The notes under the pieces: model-generated
Told to the model about the DNA's origin: nothing
The model's input: the letters and a program-made list of their open reading frames with translations, nothing else
Database searches by the model: none
Shown here: positions 39,238 to 47,490 of the stretch, piece after piece
Position numbering within the stretch: the stretch's first letter is position 1
Layout of the letters: each line of letters begins with the position of its first letter
Program-made: the position numbers and the translations under genes
NCBI GenBank assembly: GCA_022426185.1
Contig: JAKMEB010000165.1
Location: forward strand, 1-47,490
DNA length: 47,490 nucleotides
Source: Schleiferiaceae bacterium
GTDB lineage: Bacteria > Bacteroidota > Bacteroidia > Flavobacteriales > Schleiferiaceae
Direction: 5' to 3'

Positions 39238-39379
39238 AATTTTGATGAAGAAATTCTAATTCCCCAAGTTCATTTCCTAGCTTAATGCCAGCAGTTGCTT
39301 TACTGTAAGTCAGTAGAAACTGGATGGTTTTTTCAGACGCATCCACGTCCAGATTTTCATAAGGTAATGTTTTGGCCAT
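39236..39379 (-). CDS. Small soluble protein (47 aa) downstream of the sigma factor, missed by the ORF track
   Basis: Manual translation: MAKTLPYENLDVDASEKTIQFLLTYSKATAGIKLGNELGELEFLHQN*. The stop codon overlaps the terminator stem. Confidence 0.6.
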   Translation of the reverse strand: MAKTLPYENLDVDASEKTIQFLLTYSKATAGIKLGNELGELEFLHQN

Positions 39380-39448
39380 AGCGACTCTTTTAAGGTTACA
39401 AGGGGATAACGCAAGCGCTGCTTCCTTCGTATGGCTAAAACAAATAAA

Positions 39449-40033
39449 TTATTGCTCAAGGCTAATATTATGAGTAACCATGAGCTTTTGAATATTTGTA
39501 ATTGCATAGCGCATGCGCCCTAAAGCCGTATTAATACTAACATCCGTCTCCTCAGCAATATCCTTGAAACTGTATCCACAAAAAATACGGAGCTCTAGAA
39601 CTTTACGTTGTTCTTCAGGCAGCGCGTCAATTAAACGGTGTAAATCTTCACTTATCTGAGCCGCTATTAGAGCGGCTTCCATGGGCTGATCCGATTCGCC
39701 ATAAGTATCAAAAACCGTGTATTCACCACTGGTTCGAACTTCTTTTTTTCTTGTTTCACGACGAAAGTGATCCAAAGTTGTGTTGTTGGCTATCCGCAAT
39801 GCCCAAGGTAGAAACTTACCTTTTTCTTCATAATTAGATTTACGCAAGGAGCGAATGATTTTGATGAACGTCTCTTGAAACAAGTCGTCCGCGACCTGAC
39901 GGTCTTGTACTTTACTGTAAATCTGGAGAAAGATTCGCTTCTTATGACGACGAATCAACACTTCCAAGGCTATTTCTTGACCATTACGGTAACACTCCAC
40001 TAGTTCGTGGTCTGCTAGCTTTCCTAAGTTCAT
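39449..40033 (-). CDS. RNA polymerase sigma-70 family (ECF-like) sigma factor
   Basis: 'VADDLFQETFIKIIRSLRK', 'FLPWALRIANNTTLDHFRRE' and 'LPEEQRKVLELRIFCGYSFKDIAEETDVSINTALGRMRYA'. Confidence 0.92.
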   Translation of the reverse strand: MNLGKLADHELVECYRNGQEIALEVLIRRHKKRIFLQIYSKVQDRQVADDLFQETFIKIIRSLRKSNYEEKGKFLPWALRIANNTTLDHFRRETRKKEVRTSGEYTVFDTYGESDQPMEAALIAAQISEDLHRLIDALPEEQRKVLELRIFCGYSFKDIAEETDVSINTALGRMRYAITNIQKLMVTHNISLEQ

Positions 40034-40137
40034 AATAAAGGATTTAGAGTAATGGTCTTTCTATAGGCGAAATGTGTTTAATGATTAATTCTGATGTGAA
40101 TATAATTGTAAAGAAACAAAAACCGTTCCAATTCAGT

Positions 40138-40145
40138 TAAATTTG
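40138..40145 (+). promoter_or_regulatory. Putative -7 box upstream of uvrA
   Basis: TAAATTTG matches TAnnTTTG, 23 nt before the ATG. Confidence 0.4.
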
Positions 40146-40168
40146 TTGTTTGCCCACTACCCACCACT

Positions 40169-42937
40169 ATGACTACACATATAGAAATTAAACGCGCCGC
40201 TGTCCATAACCTTAAAGAGGTGAGCGTTGATATACCTAGAAATCAACTGGTTGTCATTACAGGAGTAAGTGGATCGGGTAAAAGTTCATTGGCATTTGAT
40301 ACACTTTTTGCTGAAGGACAACGCCGGTATGTAGAGAGTTTAAGTTCTTATGCGCGACAATTCTTAGGAAAATTAGATAAACCAAAAGTCGAATACATTA
40401 AAGGAATTCCACCAGCCGTGGCTATTCAGCAAAAGGTAAGCAGTAGAAATCCAAGATCCACTGTAGGTACAACGACAGAAATTTACGACTATTTAAAATT
40501 GCTTTTTGCACGAATTGGGAAAACGTACAGTCCCATCTCTGGTGATTTAGTAAAAAGACACAACGTAAGCGATGTAATGACAGCCATTCATCGGCTTGAA
40601 GAAGGCACCCGTTTTCTCATTACTGCCCCAGTAACGTTTAAAGACCGGACAACCCTCGAACATTTATCTATTCTGTCGCAACAAGGATTTGCCCGGATTT
40701 TAGTCGAAGATGCCATTGTGAGTATTGAAGACGTTTTAACAGAAAATACATTCTCTGCGGATATAATTCAACTTGTTGTAGACCGTGCAGTACTTCGAAT
40801 AAACGACGAAGAAAATGACTACCGTCTTCAAGATTCTATTCAGACTGCATTTTATGAAGGACGCGGAACCTGTGAATTGCGATTTTTAAACGAGCGCCCT
40901 CCATTGGTATTTAACAGTCTTTTCGAACTGGATGGCATGAGCTTCACAGAACCTACCCTCCATTTATTTAGTTTCAACAATCCTTTAGGGGCATGCCCGA
41001 GCTGTGAGGGTTTTGGGAGCATCATGGGGATCGATCAAGATTTAGTAGTGCCCAATCCACATTTGAGCGTATATGAGGGCTGTATAGCGCCTTGGAAGGG
41101 CGATACTATGGGTAAATGGAAGGACAAATTCATTTTAGGAGCAGCGGCTTACGATTTTCCAATACACCGTCCTTACATCGACTTAACCGAAGACCAAAAA
41201 ATATTGCTTTGGGAAGGTGCCAAAGGAGTAAAGGGCATTAACGACTTGTTCAAACACCTGGAGAGTAAGAGTTATAAAATTCAGTTTCGAGTAATGTTAA
41301 GCCGTTACCGTGGAAGAACGGTATGCACAACATGTAAAGGCAAGCGACTTAAACCAGAGGCAAATTATGTCAAAATTGACAGTCGTTCGCTGAGCGATTT
41401 AGTCGAATTACCGCTTCGAAAACTAAAGTGGTTTTTTCAAGAACTTGAACTAGATGAGCAAGATGCAAGTATTGCGAAGCGGTTACTCACTGAAATAACT
41501 ACACGAATTGATTTCTTAATTTCAGTGGGATTGCCGTATCTCACTTTGAACCGGGTTTCTAGTACATTGAGCGGCGGTGAAAGTCAGCGCATCCAATTGG
41601 CCACCTCATTAGGTTCTTCATTGGTTGGATCACTTTATATTTTAGATGAACCCAGCATAGGCCTGCACCCAAAGGATGCCCAACAACTCATTACCGTAAT
41701 AGAAGCATTACGAGATAATGGGAACACTGTCGTAGTCGTAGAACACGAAGAGGCTTTCATGCGTGCCGCAGATTTTCTCATTGATATAGGACCTGCAGCA
41801 GGAAACCTAGGTGGTAAAATAATTGCCGCTGGACTCCCTCAAGAGGTTCTTAGCAATCCAACCTCGCTCACGGCTGCCTATTTAAACGGTTCCAACACCA
41901 TCCCATTGCCACAGGAATTACGCAAACCATCGGGTTCCATTGTATTGGAAGGCGTTCGTCAGCACAATCTAAAAGGCTTTGATGTTGCATTCCCCTTGGG
42001 TGTTTTTAGCGTAGTGGCCGGAGTGAGTGGCTCTGGTAAGAGTACGTTGATTAAACAGATTCTTTATCCTGCTCTAAAAAAACATTTAGAAATGGTCGGG
42101 GAACGACCAGGTATTCATAAGGCCCTAAATGGTGACCTGAATGCGATACAACACGTTGAGATGGTCGATCAAAATCCTATCGGCAAATCGTCGCGCTCCA
42201 ATCCTGTGACCTACCTGAAGGCCTACGACGATATTCGTAATCTTTACGCTAGTGAAGAATTAGCCCGTGTAAGAGGCTATAAGGCAAAGCATTTCAGCTT
42301 TAACACCGATGGTGGACGATGCGATACCTGTAAAGGCGAAGGCGAAGTAACCATTGAAATGCAATTCATGGCGGATGTACATCTGCCTTGTGAAGCTTGC
42401 AATGGAAAACGTTTTAAAGCGGAAATACTCGAGATTAAGTTTAATGGAAAAACCATTGCTGACATCTTGGATTGCACTATCGATGAAGTCATCGAATTCT
42501 TTAAAACGCATGGTGAGGGCAAGATCGCGAACAAGCTGCAACCTTTACAAGATGTGGGATTGGGATATGCGCATGTTGGTCAAAGCAGTTCAACGCTCAG
42601 CGGTGGAGAAGCTCAGCGAGTTAAATTGGCTTTTTTCCTTTCAAAAGGAATTAAAAATGGCAAAACACTCTTTCTCTTTGACGAACCTACAACCGGCCTT
42701 CACTTTGACGATGTCAAGAAATTACTGCGTGCCTTTAATGAATTGGTTGACCTGGGGCATACTGTTCTTGTGATTGAACACGATTTAGATGTTATTAAGC
42801 GTTGCGATCATGTCATAGAGATTGGACCTGAAGGAGGTGAATTAGGCGGACAATTATTATACGCAGGTCCGCCAAATGAATTGATTTCAGTTGAAGGAAG
42901 CCCGACCGCTGAAGCATTAAAATCACACACACTTTAA
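40169..42937 (+). CDS. uvrA: Excinuclease ABC subunit UvrA
   Basis: Two ABC modules ('TGVSGSGKSSLAFDTLFAEGQRRYVESLSSYARQFL', 'AGVSGSGKSTL'), two 'LSGGE(S/A)QR' signatures, CxxC zinc fingers. Confidence 0.97.
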   Translation: MTTHIEIKRAAVHNLKEVSVDIPRNQLVVITGVSGSGKSSLAFDTLFAEGQRRYVESLSSYARQFLGKLDKPKVEYIKGIPPAVAIQQKVSSRNPRSTVGTTTEIYDYLKLLFARIGKTYSPISGDLVKRHNVSDVMTAIHRLEEGTRFLITAPVTFKDRTTLEHLSILSQQGFARILVEDAIVSIEDVLTENTFSADIIQLVVDRAVLRINDEENDYRLQDSIQTAFYEGRGTCELRFLNERPPLVFNSLFELDGMSFTEPTLHLFSFNNPLGACPSCEGFGSIMGIDQDLVVPNPHLSVYEGCIAPWKGDTMGKWKDKFILGAAAYDFPIHRPYIDLTEDQKILLWEGAKGVKGINDLFKHLESKSYKIQFRVMLSRYRGRTVCTTCKGKRLKPEANYVKIDSRSLSDLVELPLRKLKWFFQELELDEQDASIAKRLLTEITTRIDFLISVGLPYLTLNRVSSTLSGGESQRIQLATSLGSSLVGSLYILDEPSIGLHPKDAQQLITVIEALRDNGNTVVVVEHEEAFMRAADFLIDIGPAAGNLGGKIIAAGLPQEVLSNPTSLTAAYLNGSNTIPLPQELRKPSGSIVLEGVRQHNLKGFDVAFPLGVFSVVAGVSGSGKSTLIKQILYPALKKHLEMVGERPGIHKALNGDLNAIQHVEMVDQNPIGKSSRSNPVTYLKAYDDIRNLYASEELARVRGYKAKHFSFNTDGGRCDTCKGEGEVTIEMQFMADVHLPCEACNGKRFKAEILEIKFNGKTIADILDCTIDEVIEFFKTHGEGKIANKLQPLQDVGLGYAHVGQSSSTLSGGEAQRVKLAFFLSKGIKNGKTLFLFDEPTTGLHFDDVKKLLRAFNELVDLGHTVLVIEHDLDVIKRCDHVIEIGPEGGELGGQLLYAGPPNELISVEGSPTAEALKSHTL

Positions 42938-43062
42938 GTAGTCTCAATCGAGACACTTTTGACTAGAAACTATACATTTAAAAATTACGTAGGGAAGGTA
43001 AAACGCTTTAATTCTATGAGAATTAGCGGCACAAACAAAGATGTAGCCTTATATTTACAGTG

Positions 43063-43130
43063 TACCCGAAAGGGTAGCTTAGGTTTATTGGTTTGGTATA
43101 CGGTCCGCTTCGGCGGACCGTATTTTTTTA
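43063..43130 (+). ncRNA. Candidate short structured RNA or uvrA 3' UTR with two tetraloop hairpins
   Basis: TACCC-GAAA-GGGTA (43063-43076) followed by a strong terminator hairpin closed by TTCG; -7-like TATATTTA just upstream. Promoter evidence is weak. Confidence 0.25.
43098..43129 (+). terminator. Rho-independent terminator downstream of uvrA
   Basis: ATACGGTCCGC-TTCG-GCGGACCGTAT followed by a T run. Confidence 0.9.
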
Positions 43131-43139
43131 ACCCCTCGC

Positions 43140-43931
43140 CTATTTCGTTTGCGATCCAGCGCATTGATAGAGTAAAACTGCAGCAGCCACACTTACATTC
43201 AAACTATCAACAGATTTTCCTTTCATAGGGATGAGCACATTTTCGTAGGCTTTTTCTAACCATGCAGCTGAAAGACCTCGACTCTCCTCCCCTAATATAA
43301 TTGCAGATTTAGGTGCCCAATTCACCTCATATATTGACGTAGCATCTTCATGCATATGCGTTATGTAGCCTGTAAAACTATTTTCATGCAACCATTGCTG
43401 CACCTGATCGCTCGAGCCCATAAAGATCGGGAGCTCAAACAATGCGCCCGTCGCATTACGCACGACGTTGGGTCCAAAAGGATCCAGCGCGGGATCTGCT
43501 AAAATTATTGCCCCAGCACCCGCCGCTAGTGCGGTGCGCATTATTGCTCCCAGATTCCCTGGCTTTTCAATTCCCTCTACTACTACAACCCGACTAGCAC
43601 TGTCCAGAATTTTAGAACGTGATGCAAAACTGCTGTCTGGACGATAGAAAACAGCAACAACATCCTCAGTAGCATCGCGGTAGGCAATCTTTTCGTAGAC
43701 TTTAGCCGATACTTCATAGTGTTCGACACCCTCCGGCATCTCTTGTAGTGGCGCTGCATGTTCCAAGGACCACAATTCTTTCAACTCCCAATTGCATGCC
43801 AAAGCGCGCTCCACTTCTCGCCGTCCTTCAACGACACACACACCAAAGACTTTACGTACTTTACTTTTAGAGACTAATTGGACAATCTCCTTTACTTTTG
43901 GATTACTAAGACTAGAAATGTAGCGGCTCAT
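43140..43931 (-). CDS. TrmH/SpoU-family RNA 2'-O-methyltransferase
   Basis: 'ISSLSNPKVKEIVQLVSKSKVRK', 'EKPGNLGAIMRTALAAGAGAIIL' and 'ESRGLSAAWLEKAYENVLIPMKGKSVDSLNVSVAAAVLLYQ'; start at internal Met 43931. Confidence 0.92.
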   Translation of the reverse strand: MSRYISSLSNPKVKEIVQLVSKSKVRKVFGVCVVEGRREVERALACNWELKELWSLEHAAPLQEMPEGVEHYEVSAKVYEKIAYRDATEDVVAVFYRPDSSFASRSKILDSASRVVVVEGIEKPGNLGAIMRTALAAGAGAIILADPALDPFGPNVVRNATGALFELPIFMGSSDQVQQWLHENSFTGYITHMHEDATSIYEVNWAPKSAIILGEESRGLSAAWLEKAYENVLIPMKGKSVDSLNVSVAAAVLLYQCAGSQTK

Positions 43932-43935
43932 AGAT

Positions 43936-44301
43936 ATGGCTAAAAAGAATAGACCAAAGAAAATCAATTTAGAGGACTTAGGAGGCTTTGTCTTTAGTAC
44001 GAATCCAGAATTTGAACCCTCAGAATTTGAAGATGGCGATGAAAGACCCGTAAACCCAGACGAACAGCTTCTTGAACTTTATTTCGAAAAGAAAGGGCGC
44101 GGAGGCAAACAAGTGGTTTTAATCAGGGGTTTCGAAGGCAGTGAAGAAGCGCTTAAAAAACTGGGGAAATCGCTAAAGCAACACTGCGGTGTTGGTGGCA
44201 GCAGCAAGGATGGTGAGATCATACTTCAGGGCAATGTTCGCGATAAAGCCACTGATTTTCTACAAAAGGAAGGGTTTAAAACCAAACGAATCGGCGGCTA
44301 A
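43936..44301 (+). CDS. SUI1/eIF1-like translation factor (YciH family)
   Basis: 'GRGGKQVVLIRGFEGSEEALKKLGKSLKQHCGVGGSSKDGEIILQGNVRDKATDFLQKEGF'. Confidence 0.9.
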   Translation: MAKKNRPKKINLEDLGGFVFSTNPEFEPSEFEDGDERPVNPDEQLLELYFEKKGRGGKQVVLIRGFEGSEEALKKLGKSLKQHCGVGGSSKDGEIILQGNVRDKATDFLQKEGFKTKRIGG

Positions 44302-44376
44302 ACCAGCCTTAATTTGCGAAATATTAAAAAAATTAAAGTAGGCGACAGTTCAGTACAAATGATGTCTCAATCAAGA

Positions 44377-45504
44377 CTAATGGATTGCAGCAAGCGCCTT
44401 ATGATAGGCCGCTTCATACATAGGAACAATCTTTTCAATGGAGAATTCCTTCGCATGTTCAAAAGCCTGTTGTTTAAATTGTGCTAGTTTTTCATCGTCC
44501 TGTAATAATGAGAGTGCCAAGACTGCCATTTCTTCAACTTCTCCAGGTGCTGCGGTATAACCAGTGACTCCATGGATATTTACCTCCGGTATACCACCAG
44601 CATTAGAACTAATCACAGGCACCTTTGCGGCCATCGCTTCTAAAGCAACCAAACCAAAACTCTCATTTTCGGAGGTGAGTAGAAATAAATCGCTCATGCA
44701 AAGCAATCTGCGTACTTCAGAGGTTTTCCCTAGAAACTTCACCTTATTCGCTATACCTAGTTCACGAGCCTGCTGCTCAGCACGCTCACGTTCGGGTCCA
44801 TCACCTAACATCAATAAAACCGACTCTTCTTCCTGCTGTATGCGATGAAAAACAGAAATCACATCAGGAATACGCTTCAACTTCCGCATGTTTGAAATAT
44901 GAATGACTATACGCTCATTGTTAGGTGCCATTTGAGCTCTATTGCATCCGTCATTCATTTGATAGAGGTCAGTATCTATAAAATTGGGAATCACCTTAAT
45001 ATCATTTTTTATGACAAACGAACTTAGCGTATCCTTTTTGAGGCTTTCGCTCACGCTAGTAACGACATCGCTTTTATTAATGGAAAAGGTTGCTGCAGGC
45101 TTATAGGAAGGGTTCTTGCCTACTAACGTGATATCTGTACCGTGAAGCGTCGTTACTACCGGTAAATACTTCCCTTTTTCGAGTAAGATTTTTTTAGCCA
45201 TGTACGCGGCGTAGGCGTGCGGAATGGCATAGTGAACGTGCAACAGTTCAATCCCCTCTGTTAATACCGTATCCACCATTTTTGAACTCAGGGCCAATTC
45301 ATAAGGCTGGTATTCAAACAACGGGTAGTCGTGCACATTTACCTCGTGATAAAAAATATTCGGCTCCAGTATATCCAAGCGAACAGGCTGGCTGTAGGTG
45401 ATGAAATGAATTTCATGGCCTTTTTTGGCCAATTGAATTCCCAACTCTGTGGCAACCACCCCCGAACCACCATAGGTAGGGTAACAAACAATTCCAATTT
45501 TCAT
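44377..45504 (-). CDS. bshA: N-acetyl-alpha-D-glucosaminyl L-malate synthase BshA (bacillithiol biosynthesis)
   Basis: 'MKIGIVCYPTYGGSGVVATELG', 'HVHYAIPHAYAAYMAK', 'TTLHGTDITLVG' and GT4 'ENESFGLVALEAMAAKVPVISS'. Confidence 0.92.
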   Translation of the reverse strand: MKIGIVCYPTYGGSGVVATELGIQLAKKGHEIHFITYSQPVRLDILEPNIFYHEVNVHDYPLFEYQPYELALSSKMVDTVLTEGIELLHVHYAIPHAYAAYMAKKILLEKGKYLPVVTTLHGTDITLVGKNPSYKPAATFSINKSDVVTSVSESLKKDTLSSFVIKNDIKVIPNFIDTDLYQMNDGCNRAQMAPNNERIVIHISNMRKLKRIPDVISVFHRIQQEEESVLLMLGDGPERERAEQQARELGIANKVKFLGKTSEVRRLLCMSDLFLLTSENESFGLVALEAMAAKVPVISSNAGGIPEVNIHGVTGYTAAPGEVEEMAVLALSLLQDDEKLAQFKQQAFEHAKEFSIEKIVPMYEAAYHKALAAIH

Positions 45505-45522
45505 GCGGCTTAGGTCTTTCTC

Positions 45523-47490
45523 TTATTTAAGGGCGTCGTAAATGTACGCTTGTATGTTGGTTCGAACATCCAATTTACTCAGTTTCCAATTCTCAGCATC
45601 TGGATACGTTCTATTGCTCAGGAATACGTAGAGCAACTCTTCTTTTGGATCCATCCAAACCATAGTACCGGTAAAACCCGTATGACCAAAGCTTTGTTCA
45701 GAAGCACAAGTGCAACTGGGTCCTGGACCCTCCTCCAACTGTTTCCGATCAAAACCCAAACCCCTTCTGTTCTGCAATTCGCAAAATACACATCCACTAA
45801 ATAGTTCTATCGTTTTTGCTTGAAAAAACCGATGTCCACCATAATAACCACCATTTAAATACATCTGCATCATTTTGGCTAAATCGTTCGCATTAGCAAA
45901 CAACCCTGCGTGACCAGCAACTCCATTCATCATCGCCGCGCCCATATCATGCACCGTTCCATGAACCCGCACATTACGCCAATACCCATCCTCTTCTGTA
46001 GGTACAATCTCGCTTTTACCAAATCCAGTTTCTAAAGGATTGTAAGTAAGACGATGTGCCCCCAGTGGCGCATATAACGTATTCTTTGCCCATTGGTCGA
46101 GCGGTTCATTAAAACGTTCCTCCAGCATTTCTTGAAACAAGTAATAGCCGAGATCGGAATAGCGGTAATCTGTTCCTTTTAACGGACTATTTTGCAACAT
46201 GCTAAACATCGAATCACGAATGTCGTCGCGCAAATACATCTCAGAGACCACCTCGTTATACCCCTCCTTAGCGGTAGAACTGTACCAGTACGATTTTGTG
46301 CTGTCGTCTTTTATGGTTTCTGTATAAAATGGGATCCACGATTGCAAACCACTTTGATGCGCCAGGACATCTTCAAAAACTAATTTTTCCTTGTCCGATC
46401 CTTTTAAACGTTCTGTATGATTTCCTAAAGTCGATTTCAACAATAGAGGTTGTTTTTCATACCAAGTCATGATACCTGGAATTGTGGCTGAAATCTTAGT
46501 GATTGAGGCGATATCGTAAAGGTTCTTCCACTGCACGGAATCCTTATACTCATAAGTGTGGGTTCCAAAAGACTTCTGATAGACCACCGTTCCATGACGC
46601 GCCACTAGGACTTGTGCTCCAGGTGTTGCCCCGGCAGCTATAGCATGTTCTATGGTGGAATCGATGCGATTTAAGGGGCCTGCATTAAGGCCCACCTCAA
46701 AAGGGATGCCATACTTCAATCGAAGTAATTCTTCCGTGCTCTTACCATCGCCCGTTCTTCCCCACTTTTTAAGATCTACAGGCAAAGACCCTTTCGTTTT
46801 GCGAGCGCCAAACAAGAACTGAGGCGCCAAAAGCTGAGCGTGTTCGTTATTCTCATACATGATTAATATGCGGGCATTTTCTCCCAAACTTGGATAGGTC
46901 AAAATCCCGTACGGATTGGCAAAATGTAAGACATAAACCGGTTTGCCTGTGGCTGAAAGTCTTTTGAGCAATTCTTGCTCATATACTTCTAGTTTGTAGC
47001 GGCGCCATGGATTCTTCTTGTTTTGATGAAAGCTTACCACGAACGCGTCTTTCGATGCAATTTCGCGTTCGTCCACATCTACTCCGTGATGGTGAGGCAT
47101 CTCAATGTAGCGATCCAAATACTCCTTCAACGTTTCAGTAGCTTCAAAGTCGCCAATTGCGATGTGTAAAAAGTCTTGCTCCAAATTCTTAATGGGAAAT
47201 TCGGCGGTACCGCGTTCCAATAAAGTTGCAGCATTGCGAATGAGATTAAACGAAACTCTTTGATTATTCTCTTCTCTTTCGAAAAGACCATGTTGCGAGG
47301 TTTGCAACTCTGTGTTGGTCGGTATCTGTGCTTCTGACCAATCCTCATATGCGCTGCAACTTGATTTCGCCACCAAGATTCTTCTCACACGTTCGTCGAG
47401 GGATTTAAAAGATATCTTATCCGTGGCAAGTGCATTTTGGAAAGCTCTGGTTGCCGCAGGCACGTCCATAGGAAACATCAAAATATCATT
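45523..47490 (-). CDS. Glycoside hydrolase family 3 (NagZ-like) + serine beta-lactamase-like fusion, N-terminus beyond window (partial)
   Basis: Frame is open to the edge: ...NDILMFPMDVPAATRAFQNAL (GH3 N-domain end), then 'LYDIASITKISATIPG' (SxxK), 'YRYSDLGYYL' and 'GHTGFTGTMVWMDP' of class C beta-lactamase-like enzymes. Confidence 0.88.
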   Translation of the reverse strand, partial: NDILMFPMDVPAATRAFQNALATDKISFKSLDERVRRILVAKSSCSAYEDWSEAQIPTNTELQTSQHGLFEREENNQRVSFNLIRNAATLLERGTAEFPIKNLEQDFLHIAIGDFEATETLKEYLDRYIEMPHHHGVDVDEREIASKDAFVVSFHQNKKNPWRRYKLEVYEQELLKRLSATGKPVYVLHFANPYGILTYPSLGENARILIMYENNEHAQLLAPQFLFGARKTKGSLPVDLKKWGRTGDGKSTEELLRLKYGIPFEVGLNAGPLNRIDSTIEHAIAAGATPGAQVLVARHGTVVYQKSFGTHTYEYKDSVQWKNLYDIASITKISATIPGIMTWYEKQPLLLKSTLGNHTERLKGSDKEKLVFEDVLAHQSGLQSWIPFYTETIKDDSTKSYWYSSTAKEGYNEVVSEMYLRDDIRDSMFSMLQNSPLKGTDYRYSDLGYYLFQEMLEERFNEPLDQWAKNTLYAPLGAHRLTYNPLETGFGKSEIVPTEEDGYWRNVRVHGTVHDMGAAMMNGVAGHAGLFANANDLAKMMQMYLNGGYYGGHRFFQAKTIELFSGCVFCELQNRRGLGFDRKQLEEGPGPSCTCASEQSFGHTGFTGTMVWMDPKEELLYVFLSNRTYPDAENWKLSKLDVRTNIQAYIYDALK

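Noticed and set aside
39310-39507. 65-aa minus-strand ORF overlapping the sigma factor 3' end
   Set aside because: Out of frame with both the sigma factor and the cleaner 47-aa ORF; best explained as spurious.
42354-42773. 139-aa plus-strand ORF within uvrA
   Set aside because: Alternative frame of UvrA; the main frame carries conserved zinc-finger and ABC motifs.
42959-43228. 89-aa ORF after uvrA
   Set aside because: Runs through the strong terminator hairpin and into the 3' end of the convergent methyltransferase; composition not protein-like.
44302-44376. Possible short reading frame between the SUI1 and bshA genes
   Set aside because: Looked at for a small protein (...IKVGDSSVQMMSQSRLM), but there is no plausible start and it is A/T-rich spacer between convergent genes.
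1-47490. CRISPR arrays, tRNA/rRNA genes, transposases, integrases, toxin-antitoxin or phage modules
   Set aside because: Searched by eye for direct repeats, GTTCGA-type T-loops and recombinase motifs; the GTTCGA hits lie in coding sequences and no array or mobile-element signature was found.

Overview
This 47.5 kb window reads as an ordinary, densely packed chromosomal segment of a Bacteroidota (Flavobacteriia-like) bacterium. The lineage call rests on TAnnTTTG-type -7 boxes, lack of Shine-Dalgarno sequences, a T9SS-type C-terminus, BshA, MbnP-like lipoproteins and DUF3822/DUF4293 genes. Most genes are housekeeping: oxyR, rdgB, rsmD, rho, truA, purB, aconitase, rpsF-rpsR-rplI, dnaX, lptB, tatC, recQ, an ECF-like sigma factor, uvrA, a SpoU methyltransferase, SUI1 and bshA. 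I saw no CRISPR array, rRNA, tRNA, phage, transposon or complete defence island. The less ordinary content is: (i) a sulfotransferase/glycosyltransferase block at 32.0-35.4 kb containing a sulfotransferase-GT2 fusion, plus a separate phosphodiesterase-(repeat)-sulfotransferase fusion at 24.0-26.5 kb; (ii) two adjacent divergent MbnP-family lipoproteins; (iii) a recurrent face-to-face promoter layout, TAnnTTTG-N12-14-CAAAnnTA, at three divergent gene pairs; (iv) two small ORFs missed by the ORF track (52 aa and 47 aa); (v) several unexplained inverted repeats, including one in the rho leader; (vi) repeated antisense overlaps of convergent gene ends, up to 60 nt; and (vii) a candidate short structured RNA downstream of uvrA. 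I do not see decisive evidence for a wholly new system. The sulfotransferase genes and the promoter architecture are the best leads. All family calls are by eye, from motifs.
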